Shown piece by piece: positions 45,270 through 56,793 of a DNA stretch of 64,000 nt. The notes under the pieces were generated by a model. The model was given only the letters and a program-made list of their open reading frames with translations. It did not search any database and was not told the origin of the DNA. The position numbers and the translations under genes were made by a program. Origin of the DNA: Sipunculus nudus (taxonomy: Eukaryota; Annelida; Sipuncula; Golfingiida; Sipunculidae); assembly GCA_026874595.1 (NCBI GenBank), contig CM049317.1, positions 19,365,882 through 19,429,881 on the forward strand, in the 5' to 3' direction. Position 1 is the stretch's first letter, and each line of letters starts with the position of its first letter.

Positions 45270-47156
45270 GGGACCCATGGGTCTTGGCGCTCAGCTGCAT
45301 TTGTCTATAATTATATATGTTTATGAGGTTTACCAAAATATTGGTCCTGAGATCAGTTTGAAGCCAACCTGTCTACCCACACTGGAGTTATCATCCATAA
45401 AATAATTTGTGAATGGATGGGCCGTGTGACCTTAACCTTTGACCTTATGACCCCAAAATCAACAGGAAACTTCCCCTACTGGAAGGTGCACCACATGATG
45501 ATGGAAGGATTGAGATGAAAAGTTTAACTTAAAATGCATCAACAATTTTTCTAAAGTAGTGGGTCCTGTGACCTTGACCTTTGATCCCCATGACCCCAGA
45601 ATCAACAGTTCATACTTTAGTGGTTGGCCATATATAAGTCAAGTTTAAAACCAATATTTCAAACCAAACTGGTGTTATCACCTGGAAACTAATATATGGA
45701 ATCGATGGCCCCCATGACCTTGACTTTGTGACCCCAAAATCCGCAAGTTACTTCCACTATTGGCAGGTGAGCAACATCTGGAAGATAGAATGTTTGGGAC
45801 AGAATGTTTGGCTAAAAATACATCAACAATCTTTTTAAAGAAAATGGGTCCTGTGACCTTGACCTTTGGCCTTAAGACCCCAAAATCTAAAACGTTCTTA
45901 CATTATTGGTGGGTCATATATAAGTCAAAATTGAAACCAATATGTCAATCCGAACTGGAGTTATCATCCAGAAACAAATATTTGGACAGATTGGCCCCTG
46001 TGACGATGACCTTTAACCTTGTGACCCTCAAATCGATCAGTTTCTTCCCCTATTGGCAGCTCAGCTATATGTGCAAGATGGAAGGTTTTGGATGAAAAGT
46101 TTGGCTTAAAATGCATCCACAATCTTTCTAAAAAAAAAGGTAATATGACCTTGACCTTTGACCTCATGACCCCAAAATTGAGAAGAATCTTCCCCTATTG
46201 ATAGGTTAGCAATATCCTGAATATGGAAGGTTTGGGATGAAAAGTTTTGGTTTAAATGCATGTGCATTTTTTTAAAGAAATGAGTCATGTAACCATGAAC
46301 TTTGACCGTTGGACCCCAACATCCAAACGGTTCATTCTTTAGTGGTGAGTCATATATAAGTTAAGTTTGAAACCAGTATGTCAAAGTTAACTGGAGTTAT
46401 TATCTGGAAATTAATTTGTGAACAGATGGCCCCTGTGACCTTGACCTTTGACCATGTGACCCCAAATTCATTTATGCTCTCCCCATACTTGCAAGTCAGC
46501 TAAATGTGCAAAATGGAAAGTTTGGGATGAAAAGCTTGGCCTAAAATGCAGCCATAATCTTTTTAAAAAGTGAGTCCTGTGACCTTGACCTTTGACCTCT
46601 TGACCCCATAATCATATAGGTTCTTGCTTTAGTGGTGGGCCATATGTAAGTCAAGTTTGAAATCCATGTGTCAATACAACCTGGAGTAATCATCTGGAAA
46701 CAAATTTGTGTAGATGGACGGATGGACAGACAGACAAACGGACAGACAGACAGGGTGATAACTATATGGCATCCACTTGTTATCAATAAAGACCCAAGGT
46801 TTGGGGACACTAAATGTAATAACAGCTGAGAAACTGACATGATTGTTGTCATTTTATAGTTAAAAAAAAAATAAAATATATTCTTTAAAATAACAAAAAA
46901 TAAAGATGGCGCCACCACTTTTCGGGAACTGACAAAACTAGTCATGATCAATTTTCAAGGCAAGATTCATGACAATCAATGCATTAATACTAATTTCAGG
47001 TATCCAAGGAGATTTTTTATGGACCTTCCTAGGTTTTTAGTTACAGGCTTCTAGGTTCAGCGCTTACGGTTTGTGCCCTGCTAACGGACGGCCGGACAGA
47101 CGACGGACAAAGCGCCATTCCTATACCTCAGTTGACTTACAGTCAGCTAAGCTAAA
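45270..47156 (+). mobile_element. Repeat family copy 3
   Basis: Starts GGGACCCATGGGTCTTGGCG then CTCAGCTG, and ends AGTCAGCTAAGCTAAAA. It lacks the long left module of copies 1 and 2 and passes almost directly into the tandem core (45420-46650). The core has nine units and very regular spacing, about 140-148 bp. Confidence 0.75.
45420..46650 (+). repeat. ~143-bp tandem array with nuclear-receptor-like half-site clusters
   Basis: Each unit contains a form of GTGACCTTGACCTTTGACC, at about 45431, 45571, 45717, 45857, 46005, 46148, 46295, 46437 and 46580, followed by TGACCCCAAAATC. On the minus strand this is GGTCAAAGGTCAAGGTCA: an AGGTCA DR1, a DR0 and the extended TCAAGGTCA half-site. Between the clusters the units diverge more than within them. 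Confidence 0.8.
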
Positions 47157-47482
47157 ATTAAAAAAAAAAAAGTCGCGACCCGTTTTCGGGAATTGACAGA
47201 ACTTGTCATGGTTAATATGCAAGGCAAAATTCATGGCAATCCATGCACTGATAAACAAGATACTGAAGGTTTTGAATCAAACTTCTAATTATTCTGGGAG
47301 CACTGACAAACCACAAATCTCGAAGGCTATAGGTTGCAGTGACCGAATTTCGGTTTTCAAAAGAGTTTTTTTTTACCTTCAGGGATGTTCAATTAGAAGC
47401 TTCTAGATTTGTGTCTTGCTAATAGACGGCGGGCGGACGAGGAAACAGCGCCATTTCTATACCTCAGTCAGCTGGGCTAGTT
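46910..47482 (+). repeat. Duplicated 3' module of the repeat family
   Basis: Two successive 3' modules, 46910-47156 and 47175-47482, each run from a TTTTCGGGAA.TGACA block through CAAGG..A.ATTCATG to a GGACGG tail and a CAGCT(A/G)AGCT or CAGCTGGGCT end. Confidence 0.65.
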
Positions 47483-48030
47483 CTGATATTCTTTATTTTA
47501 CAATTTTTCCTAAATGTGATATTTCACTCTTCATGTTAATAATAATTTCGTTCCTTTTCTATGAGAATGATACTACAGTTATCCTCAGACAACTTATCAT
47601 ATTTCTTCGTTAAAGGAAATACCCTTGGCTCTCAGTGTGGTTAATTAGATATTCAGGAAATCTTTCTTTTGTGCCATCACAGATATATGCCATAATTGTG
47701 CTTGGTAGTTCAATTCATTTACTTTTGTAATAAAACACGTTGGACATCCTTTATGGGAGCACCAACACTTTGAATCATACGCCCGTCTCTCTGTCCTGTT
47801 TGGTTATGAGTTTCGTATATACTGTGTTCTCGATTCGAAGTCAATATAATCTCCGCATTTTTAACATCGGCGAATTAGATAATACCTCCTCCGTAAAGCC
47901 TCTCGGCGGTGCAATTTGACAGCCCTTACTGTTAATCCCTCCATGATACCTGAGAGGTCATGCAGTGTTGTGAATATTTCTTCTTTGTTTTGCTCTCACA
48001 AGGAAAGCGGCAAAGTTCAATAAGTGGGCC

Positions 48031-48036
48031 TTTATT
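48031..48036 (-). terminator. Polyadenylation signal of the lectin-ZU5 gene (candidate)
   Basis: AATAAA on the minus strand, about 165 bases beyond the stop at 48201-48203. Confidence 0.5.
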
Positions 48037-48200
48037 TCTTCTTTTGTTGCATGGAGCATTATAAATTATGTAAGGGTCGATGCAGAAAAAGATTTTTTTG
48101 TTCATTCTAGAGAACTCTGTGTTATGTGCTTAATATGTTAGTCTCGTGCTTATACATTTACCCATTATCTAGAACAGGTAACTCCAACCACAGCAAAAGG

Positions 48201-48428
48201 CTATTTGGGACCTTTTGTTTGCCTTGGTGGGTAATTTAAGAAACAGCTATAATTATTCACTAAATACGGGTCACTTTCATTATCCGCGCCGTAAAATGTA
48301 AATTTAATATCAATGATTTCCCCTCCGTTCGCCTTCATTTTCTGAGTTCGTACCGGTTTCTGGACTACAAACGACAACATGTGGCACCATAATCTCTCTC
48401 TGTTGAACAGGTCCCTTATACGTTTCGC
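48201..48428 (-). CDS. Lectin-ZU5 gene: terminal exon
   Basis: After TATCTCCCTAG, the phase-0 reading gives AKRIRDLFNRERLWCHMLSF, then a basic stretch VVQKPVRTQKMK and a TAG stop at 48201-48203. This phase matches the upstream exon end. A phase-1 reading would give a different C-terminus ending at GERRGNH, but needs a split codon the upstream exon does not supply. Confidence 0.6.
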   Translation of the reverse strand, partial: AKRIRDLFNRERLWCHMLSFVVQKPVRTQKMKANGGEIIDIKFTFYGADNESDPYLVNNYSCFLNYPPRQTKGPK

Positions 48429-48457
48429 CTAGGGAGATAAATAGCAAGACAAAAACA

Positions 48458-48505
<48 letters not shown>

Positions 48506-48603
48506 GACAAATGTCTCATATATGATACGTAAGCTTATAAAGAATTGTTAGGATTATTAGGACTTTTTTATCGAACGTTGCGTCGAGCTAAGTTTTATAA
48601 AAT

Positions 48604-48656
<53 letters not shown>

Positions 48657-51600
48657 CAAAAAAAATGACTATGTACAGCTTTACACACACATACATAAAT
48701 ATATGCATATATGTGTGTGTTTGCCACATTACTGATTGCATAAATAAACACAAGGTCCTCTTTTGTTTTCGATTAGGATCCCCTTACTCTTCGAGGTTGA
48801 ATATACTAATACGTTATTGAGGGTTTATTTAAAGGCTTGTAATGCGGCATAAAATACCATCCTGGACAGACACAAAGATATGTTCCTACCCCTGTGGCAA
48901 GCGGATTGATGACATCAGTCCTTATGTAATCCTCCTCTTCATGAACACTCTCCGGCCACGGTAAATCCAGGATATGTTGTACCTCACCCCCGTGTTCTAA
49001 CACCAGGGCCTAAAATAACGCAAAAATACAAATTCTATGGAAACAGCATATATTACTCATATTAAACAATTATGTTATTAAAATAATTAAGAATCAGTTG
49101 CCGTTGAAACTCTTTTATTCCTATGGCTTTTACGAATTTAAATACCTATGACACTGAACCTAATAATCTAGTCATACCTTACTACATGCAATCCAAATTT
49201 TCGCGTTTGATCATTTTCGTTAAATGTAAATGTATTGTCTTTCATCCTTCGAATAACAGAACAATTACCCGTTTCGTAATATTCAGTTGTGATGATTCAA
49301 TCCTTTCTTAATATGTTAATTATGTTGATCGGCTTGGAAAATGATTGTATATCATGGAGTGTCATTTAAGTTTTACAGTTACATTACGTAAACGACAGTT
49401 TCCTACAAACAAAAAACACTGCCATAGGTGGCCCCGTATATATTGTACAAAAGACTGCTGCTTACATTTAAGAGCTCCTGTGTCCTTAGAACCTTCAGCA
49501 TAAAGTATATCTTTCCAGTTATTCTTAATCTGCTTTCCTTCTCAGGTATTTCTTGTTGATTGTTTGTAATAATAACAGCCGAAAGACCATGTTTATAAAG
49601 ACTAGCCGTCGTTGTACACGTCACTGTCGTAGACACTGTGGTAAAAACGGCCACCTTATCTTCATCCACTTTACAGTAAACAGTATTTGCGAACAAAGAC
49701 CCCGTTCCTATTAACAGTTTTCTCCAGGTATTCTTATCCCCCTTGCTGTACACGTTAATCTCCTCCGGTCTAATGCGTCGGTCATGCGGAATAACCAATA
49801 GTATGTCTTGTTCTAGTTTCGCTTCTATTTCCTTTGGAAGTACCAAGTAGACCGCTGGACATAGGGGCATTTCCTCAAGAGGGATATTTCTTACCTCATC
49901 TCCAATGACGGGTTCTATCTTAACCCGTATCTTACACTGATCGTTTGTCTTAAACGTATCCTTCTCTATATGTACTTTAATGTCGGAACCTGCAATATGC
50001 AGTATACCACCTTCATTACAAAAATGACCGTAACTCTCAAGTTGACCCACACTCCCCACCTTTTCCGTTGCCATCAAAGGCATCAAGGTGTCACTTGACA
50101 TTACCGAGGGTTCGACTTCATCTTCTTGACCAACACAATCCAAAGTATTTCTGCATTTGTCTGGCAGCTTATTCCTTACTGGTCCCTGTAACGAAGATAT
50201 TAATCAGGTTTTAGGTGAGATTCGTAATTTCCGAAGAAGTGGACAAATAAACTGATACTGGTTTGTCTTAATTGTTGCCTATTACGGTATATTCTGTTAT
50301 GATATGGCGAATGTTTCAACCGAGAACTTAGGTTTGCAAAATATGCTTAAACTTACTATATAAATTACTCCTTTACCTTTACATATAACATAAATATAAT
50401 ATCACTTATTTATATCATACTAACGTCCATTGATTAGCATAACGGGTAACAAAACAAAGGAAACAGTGAAACTGAAAATACCTTTTGATTTTTATCCGAA
50501 ATAGGTTGCTGTAATAGTTGTAGCAAAAATATGCCTATAACATTTTTGTTGGGATATTTCGTACAATATTTTTTTATAAGTATGCAGATTTCAATATTGG
50601 TATAATATTGTGATCGGTAAAAGTTATAGTTGCATGAATAAGCCATTCTGAAAAAAAAAATAATAATTGTATTCAGACTTCATCTGACTACTATTCAGGG
50701 AATGATGTATATGTTGCAACTACAACTACTACATAAGACTAAACCAAATGTACTCACCCTTAGTATAAAACACAGCACCAAAACCACTAAAATCGATAAG
50801 ATTAGCAAAGGAATAACCACAAACGCTGCGATATTTCCTGATGGACCTATGGATTAAAGCATATTCAACGATGAGACATAACAAACAGATCAGCTCATTT
50901 ATTGTGCTTTTTTGCATTATCCATCTCAGGCGTGTGGAGTGTAGTGGCGAAATGGTTATGGCCGCAGGGTTTTTGGTTCGCGTCCCGTTCTGATCGCCGT
51001 CTGCGCTGAGACGCCTGGACAAAGTCTTTCAGGAGTCAATAGGTACTAGGTATGGGCGGCAGACAAATATAGTACGAATAACCTTTTAGCAAATATTATG
51101 ATTGCTTTGGTTGTATACTCCCCAGGGAGCCGAGGAAAGTTTCATGAATGAACAGGCCAAAAAGACCAGGAAGGCAAAGTTTAAAGTCGGACGAGACCGA
51201 CATCGTCGGTGATATCAGACTATAAAATCCAACTTTCATCTTTAACTTTAGTTCAAATGCAGGTCCATTGCATGTTTGTCGTCTGCGTAAATTCTTTCGC
51301 GTATAAAGGAATCGACCTTTTGAACATTTCTCTCTTTTACAAACGGTATATGGGAAAGTTGACTTGAAAGACAACAGCCTTATATAGTTTTATGGACTTT
51401 ATGACAGTTTTGCCTTTTATGATGCTGCTCCTGAGATTGGCCTTTATTCTCTGTATTTTGAGTTTTTGTCTCCAACTGTACATCCGGATGAAATACTCAT
51501 TTTACATAAATAATACTTCCCTTAAGGTACAGACAAGTCGATTGAGATTGCAGTATCGAATAAGACTCCATGTATGTCTTAATGGTATTGTTACAATGTG

Positions 51601-54600
51601 TAACATAGGTTGAGAGTGCCCCGGTTCTCGAGCATTATGTTACAATTTGTGACAAAGGTTGAGAGAGAGAGAGACAAAAGACTAGGTTGGTAGACACTTG
51701 ACTTTATACCAGATTAGTTGACATGTTGTTACAGCAGAAGGGAAGTCTCCTTCAGTCTGTGCCGTCTCTGCCTCTAACACGCACCATGCAAGACTTGTTG
51801 ATACAGAGTTTGGATTGACATCATCGATGTAAATTCATTAACCCTCAGTTAAATCACTGATGCAAGCTGCTATTGGATCAGATGGTAATGATGACCTGAC
51901 ATTTGACATAATTGTGCATGTCATCATTTTACGTAAGATTATATTGGCCGATACAGATCCAGTTATAGACTGAACTCAATCTTATTTCAGTCCTATCTGG
52001 AGGACAGTGCTTATATACACATGTGAAGTCTCATAAAATAACATGTTTTAATTGTGTTCTACCATTCCCACATAAAGACTAAACGCATATGTCATTCTGT
52101 GACACTATTTCTGTTTACACAGATTTAAAATAGGTCTTAATGGTTTGGTATACTGTTCTCTGATTAAATTGGGAGAGAAGCCTATATGTGTGACCGGATG
52201 ACTGGTTGTCGGGTGTCATCAATTATGAGAAGTCATTCATTGTTTAATCTAACATGCCTGAAACTGAGCTTGTATTTGTGAAATATGAAATGTGATATAT
52301 TTCTTGAAATATGTGTTAAGTCACAAATATGCACTATCCCACTCCATAACAGTATGTCTCCACATCTTTTATTTCAAGGTTTTACAACATATTTCCAATT
52401 GATTTACATATACATTATTCATCCATAAAATAGTCTTACATTTCTACACATCAAACGTACAAACACTTGCACTGTAGCAAAATTATTAAGAAGAAAAGAA
52501 AAGCAAGAAATTTATGCAATTATTAGTGTTACAAATTTGGAAAGCGTCATGATCTGTATAAAATCATGTCAGGGATATGTACATCAACGACAAATATTCT
52601 CTCCTGCGCACCCAATTACGAGTCGTTGTCATTAGTTTCACCAATGAGTCAGGCTCATGGCTTTACTCTAATGGCTTAACTCATATTTTTTCGATCTTCT
52701 GTAGAAACTATACAGGAAACAAAGAATGAATAACGAAATTAAAAGAGGTCTTACGTTCATCTGGTGTTCCTTTGGGCCCGTCTGTCAACGTAGAGTTGCA
52801 AATAAAATTAAACACATATAGCATTATGTATGATTTATCTACGACACGTGACGAATATTTCATGACGTTTAGTGATTTTTTTTTCATTGATATTTACCGC
52901 ATATGAGAAGACAAATGCAAGAAACATCTGTGAAACCTATTTGTCTCTTATGCGTTGGCTTTTGGGTTAATAATGCCATTGATCTGAAGCTTTAATAAAG
53001 TCAGCTATGATGGGTTTAAGTGTAACCACATATAACCCATCAATACTGTGATATAAGGTTCAATAATGACAAACAAAACTCTGGTTAATAAACCTGGTGA
53101 TATTTAACATAGGATTAGTTGCAAATAGATTTTAATATTGACAATGTAATACAGAATAGAAGATTTCTCACTCTGTTCAGAGTTGAGGCAAAAAATACCA
53201 TGATTCCATGTAAAAATGGAGATACTACTTTATTATACATATTCACACAGGTAAAACGTTTGCCTTTATGTGATTATCTACTACAAAGGGTTTGTTATTA
53301 TTGCACTTTGTTATTTAAAGAACTACTGCAGGTGTTTCCATGCACATAATACTATGTTAGGTAAGTTATTTTTTTCCAAATTGAGAATCCCTAAGCACTA
53401 GATCATTGGATTGTCCGCGAGGCTATTTAAATTAAATATTGATCAACTTTCCTTTAGACGGGTGTAAATTCATCAATTGTTACATATAGTAAAATAAGGT
53501 AATATAATACTTCATCTACCTGATTTGATTACACAAAGAACATGTTTTGTGGATGAACAGTCCGATGTCCGCCAGGTGTACCCTTGGCTTGGATGTTTGT
53601 AAATGGTTGCGCAGTCCCTGGTATGTTCCGGCTGTCCAGGTCCCCAATATGTCAGGCCATCTCCAGAGGCTGCAAGGAGAAAGAATGTTTGTATCGAAAA
53701 ATCCCACGACATTGATAAGCCTTATACATACCACCTTTGAAAAAATGTCAAGGCGATTCATGCACTACAGTGTCTTCGGAACTTTACAAAAGGTTCATTT
53801 ACCAAACCAAAGTATTAGTTCTCTCTAAATTATACCCTGTAATTAAGTTACAGGGACTTAAAGGGCTTGGAGACACAAATAGTCCCTCGACATGTGTTAA
53901 ACAAATATTCCCAAACAAAGCAAGGATCCCCTTCAAATAATACAAAATGATTTAAAGCTGGATTTAACGCTGGATTTAAAAAGAGTATTTATGATTTAAT
54001 ATTTTAATAATTTTCCTTAATAATCTAAAATAAAGTCGACGATGATTCGAAAGGTTACTTTGAAGTACCGGCTACTGACTACTTCAGTAATTATCATTCC
54101 ACCTCACAGAGAGAAGGAAAACCTAAGATGGCACCGTCTGCATTCAACAATTGACCCATGGGTCATGACGCTCGGCAGACTTTTATGCTTTTTGCTATGC
54201 ATAGATATTTACCAAGGACCTACTAAGATATAATGAAAATAAGTTGTGACGTCAAGCAATTACTATTTGTGCCTTGATAACAACTAGCCAGCCGTGATTT
54301 CTGAATACAACAAGGAACCGTGAACAATGGGTAACATGACTCCCAGAGTGCTCAAAATTATGCATTTTGCCAATAGATCTTAGCTATTTAGTACCGAGAT
54401 CTTTTTCTACATCATTCTGATACCATTTATGCCCATCAGAGTGTTAAAATCGTGCTCTCTCACATAACTTGCAGAATATAGATCACAGTGACACTATTTC
54501 AGCTTTCCAAGATTTTTCTTTAGGAAACTCCCTGGATCTTAATCAAATTAGAAGTTTGTAGGTCCAGTTGCAACAAATCATACAAATGTGTTCTGTAAGA

Positions 54601-56793
54601 TGCTTAAATCATGTTCTCTTACAAATCTTGCAGAATATAGGTCACTTTGACCTGAATTCAGGTTTCCAAGGAGATATGCCTAAGACTTCCCTAGATGATA
54701 AGTAAGAAGATTCTAGGTATACAGTTACAATTTGTGCCCTATAAACAGATAGACTCTTCCATTTGAAGGTCCCAAAAAAGGGGAAAAGATGCCCAAAGAA
54801 ATCGAAAAAAAAGATTACGCCATCAATCTGCAGGAATTGATGAAACCCTGCATGATGAATTTACATGCAAATAATTATAGCGATCAATGCATTTTGTTTT
54901 ACTGGAGCTTTTGTATCATTTTTTAAAATTATTCTGGGAGTAATTACGAGTCTCTTAGCCCAGAGGATATGGGTAACAGAGACCCAATTTCCCTGTATTA
55001 TGGACATTTTCATTGGATGTTTAGGTGAAAGATTCAAGTTCTGGCAGTTACGATTCGTGCCATGTAAATGGGCGGAGAGACAGATGGGCGACGGACAAAA
55101 TGTGATTGCTATAGCTCCGATGACTTTCAGTAAGCTGAGCTAAAAATCACATACAGTCTCATGCTTAATATATGCCTGCAGCAAGGACCGGTATATCGTT
55201 TCACTAGACCTTTGAGTGCTTGCACCTTTTAAGCAAAAGTTATGTGGAAATATCATTTTTCAAATATTTACATTCCATTTAGCATCAGTCTGTTACTGCA
55301 TGCTCCGAGGATTTTATTTCATTTGCACTATATGTGATAGAAAGCGTTAAGGACCATTCTTGATCGCACATAGAAGTGTAACATTAGTGTAACCTTTTGG
55401 TCAGGATGACTTTTTAATCGTTTGGGAAATATGTCAGCAAATCTTGGTAGAGCAAGCAGCGGGGATTTTATACCTTAGGACCGACAGACGAACCGTGGAA
55501 AGGTCAGCCGAAGGGACGCGAATCATTTAGTTGTAAACCCTCCTACGGCGAACGAATAAAGCAAGTGAGCATGGGTCATGACGCACAGCTGACTATCATG
55601 GCATTATAACATTCACAACTGGAATTTTATCAACTAAAAAACATACTCAGATTCACTTCAGATGAGGTCTTGACCTTTGACGTTCTGACACGAAGGTCTA
55701 GAGGGTGTTTCCTTATGTGACAGTAGCACATACGTGAAGAATTAATCCTATCATGGCTCGTTTTTACACGTTTTAGAAAAGAATAGGTCAAGCTCATCAG
55801 GTCTTCAAATTGCCAAAGAAAATTGTTGAAACAACTTGTGTGTCATTTTTTTAATATGCAAAAGTTTCAAATGTATCACATATAGGCCTACAGGAAGTCC
55901 TTAAGACGACTATAAATCGACATATTGAAGTGAAAATTCTGGCCAATGTCACCAGTTTTGAATTGATAGAAAAATTCGTTTAAATAATTTGTGTATCAAT
56001 TTTGAGGGAAAATATGAAATTTATTTGTTATGGTGTCCAAGAAAACAGTATATATATTCAGATTAAATCTCGAAATTCAAGGTAACGGTCATCTGTTTTC
56101 GAAGCCATATGCAATTTGATTTCAAAGATCTGTGAATCAAAGTTCAGGAAAAATATGCAATACTTCTAACATTTAGAAGAGTCTGGTCTCCATGGTGCTC
56201 CAAAGCATGATTTTGCTGAAGATAAGTCACTGTGGCCTAATTTTGGGCTTCCTGTTGGATTTTTTTAACAAGGCCTCCCTGGATTTTACGCTGTAATTTT
56301 GTAGGTCTGACGGCCGATAGGATGATGGAAGGACGACGGACAAATACACATCGGTATAGCTCTGCATGAATACAAGTAAGCTGAGCTTAAACCTAGGAAT
56401 TTTGTTGACTCTCAAAGTGACTGTGAGTGTAATTGAACAAAACCTCTATTTTATTGTTACAGTGCTTATTAAGAATAACTGTAGTAAATATTGTATGATC
56501 ATTGTAGATACAAACTAATATTGCGAACCAACCGTTTGTAGAGTTTCTGTAAACCCAATCATCCTTCCTGACTCCAACCCAGGCCTGCATGCATTGTCTT
56601 CCTTTGTATAATTTTTCCGATAAGATTCTTCGGAAATTGATGTTCTTAAGTATGGCCAACTGCATCCCCTTTTCCACGCAGCGGTATCGAGCGTCATACC
56701 AGTTCTCAGCAGCACATCCGTAGTAAAACGATCCCTCACTGGTGTCTATGCACTCTGAGAGTGACAGATGTCCACTTGAACAGTTCCTTCCCC
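48201..56793 (-). CDS. C-type lectin-transmembrane-ZU5 receptor (5' partial, 7 exons)
   Basis: Exons in transcript order: 56793-56533, 53669-53520, 52781-52755, 50846-50758, 50185-49466, 49009-48890 and 48428-48201. They join in frame (531 codons including TAG). Residues about 1-137 form a C-type lectin domain: a FYYG.AAENWYDARYRC opening, a WVGV core, WGPGQPEHTRDC and a closing W..SDC...HVLCVI. The Ca/sugar motif is QPE, not EPN or QPD, and WND is reduced to WRTSDC, so sugar binding is uncertain. A transmembrane helix follows (IAAFVVIPLLILSILVVLVL plus CFILR). The large exon encodes a cytoplasmic region with ZU5 features (GHFCNEGGILHIAGSDIKVH, IEKDTF, PAVYLVLP), possibly with a UPA-like continuation. 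The signal-peptide exon is upstream of 56793 and not identified. A role in recognition and signalling is inference from the domains. Confidence 0.78.
48460..48655. repeat. Two (AT)n microsatellites
   Basis: AT runs at about 48462-48501 and 48606-48654 in the last intron of the lectin-ZU5 gene. Confidence 0.9.
48890..49009 (-). CDS. Lectin-ZU5 gene: cytoplasmic exon 6
   Basis: A 120-nt phase 0-0 exon (acceptor TTATTTTAG, donor GTAGGA) reading ALVLEHGGEVQHILDLPWPE, then SVHEEEDYIRTDVINPLATG. No domain is recognised; it could be the end of a UPA-like region. Confidence 0.65.
49466..50185 (-). CDS. Lectin-ZU5 gene: cytoplasmic ZU5 exon
   Basis: A 720-nt phase 0-0 exon (acceptor CGTTACAG, donor GTAAGC). 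It starts GPVRNKLPDKCRNTLDCVGQ with an acidic linker. The domain begins near GHFCNEGGILHIAGSDIKVH (about residue 55 of the exon). It continues IEKDTFKTNDQCKIRVKIEP, CPAVYLVLPKE, then a variable second half with HGLSAVIITN. The ZU5 fold is known from ankyrins, UNC5, ZO-1 and PIDD. Confidence 0.82.
50758..50846 (-). CDS. Lectin-ZU5 gene: transmembrane exon
   Basis: An 89-nt exon, phase 1 to 0, after TCCATAG and before GTGAGT. It encodes PSGNIAAFVVIPLLILSILV, then VLVLCFILR: about 24 hydrophobic residues with a following Arg as stop-transfer, giving a type I single-pass orientation. Confidence 0.85.
50925..51020 (+). repeat. tRNA-derived SINE head (candidate)
   Basis: Contains an A-box-like TGGCGAAATGG and, about 30 bases later, a B-box-like GGTTCGCGTCCCG, in the order and spacing of a tRNA-derived pol III promoter. 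It does not fold as an intact tRNA. It lies in an intron of the lectin-ZU5 gene. Confidence 0.55.
52755..52781 (-). CDS. Lectin-ZU5 gene: 27-nt microexon
   Basis: Flanked by GTTGACAG and GTAAGA and phase 1-1, so inclusion or skipping keeps the frame. It adds DGPKGTPDE (first and last codons shared), a short hydrophilic juxtamembrane spacer. It may be alternatively spliced. Confidence 0.55.
53520..53669 (-). CDS. Lectin-ZU5 gene: C-type lectin exon, second half
   Basis: A 150-nt exon, phase 1 to 1, after CTCCTTGCAG and before GTAGAT. It encodes SGDGLTYWGPGQPEHTRDCA, then YTWRTSDCSSTKHVLCVIKS. The conserved closing Cys pattern completes the domain. QPE replaces the usual EPN/QPD tripeptide. 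Confidence 0.87.
54151..55145 (+). mobile_element. Repeat family copy 4 (short, no tandem core)
   Basis: Begins TTGACCCATGGGTCATGACG then CTCGGCAG, and ends TAAGCTGAGCTAAAA. It has repeated 'AATATAG(A/G)TCAC.(G/T)TGACC(T)' segments (about 54475 and 54635) but not the long core. It lies within the large intron of the lectin-ZU5 gene. Confidence 0.65.
55561..56393 (+). mobile_element. Repeat family copy 5 (short, diverged)
   Basis: Begins GCAAGTGAGCATGGGTCATG then ACGCACAGCTG, and ends AAGTAAGCTGAGCTTAAA after a GGAAGGACGACGGACAAATA tail. It contains only one or two weak GACCTTTGAC cores. It ends about 140 bp from the lectin exon at 56533. Confidence 0.6.
56533..56793 (-). CDS. Lectin-ZU5 gene: C-type lectin exon, first half
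   Basis: A 261-nt exon, phase 1 to 1, with acceptor TTTACAG and donor GTTGGT. It begins GRNCSSGHLSLSECIDTSEG (the first Gly is a split codon), then FYYGCAAENWYDARYRCVEK, GMQLAILKN and AWVGVRKDDWVYRNSTN. The Trp, Cys and WVGV positions are those of a C-type lectin fold. Confidence 0.82.

Noticed and set aside
48310-48428. C-terminus reading GETYKGPVQQ...GERRGNH for the lectin-ZU5 gene
   Set aside because: It needs phase 1 at the acceptor, while the preceding exon ends in phase 0; the phase-0 frame is open for 75 codons.
50925-51020. An intact tRNA gene
   Set aside because: A and B boxes are present but no cloverleaf or acceptor stem is apparent; better explained as a SINE head.
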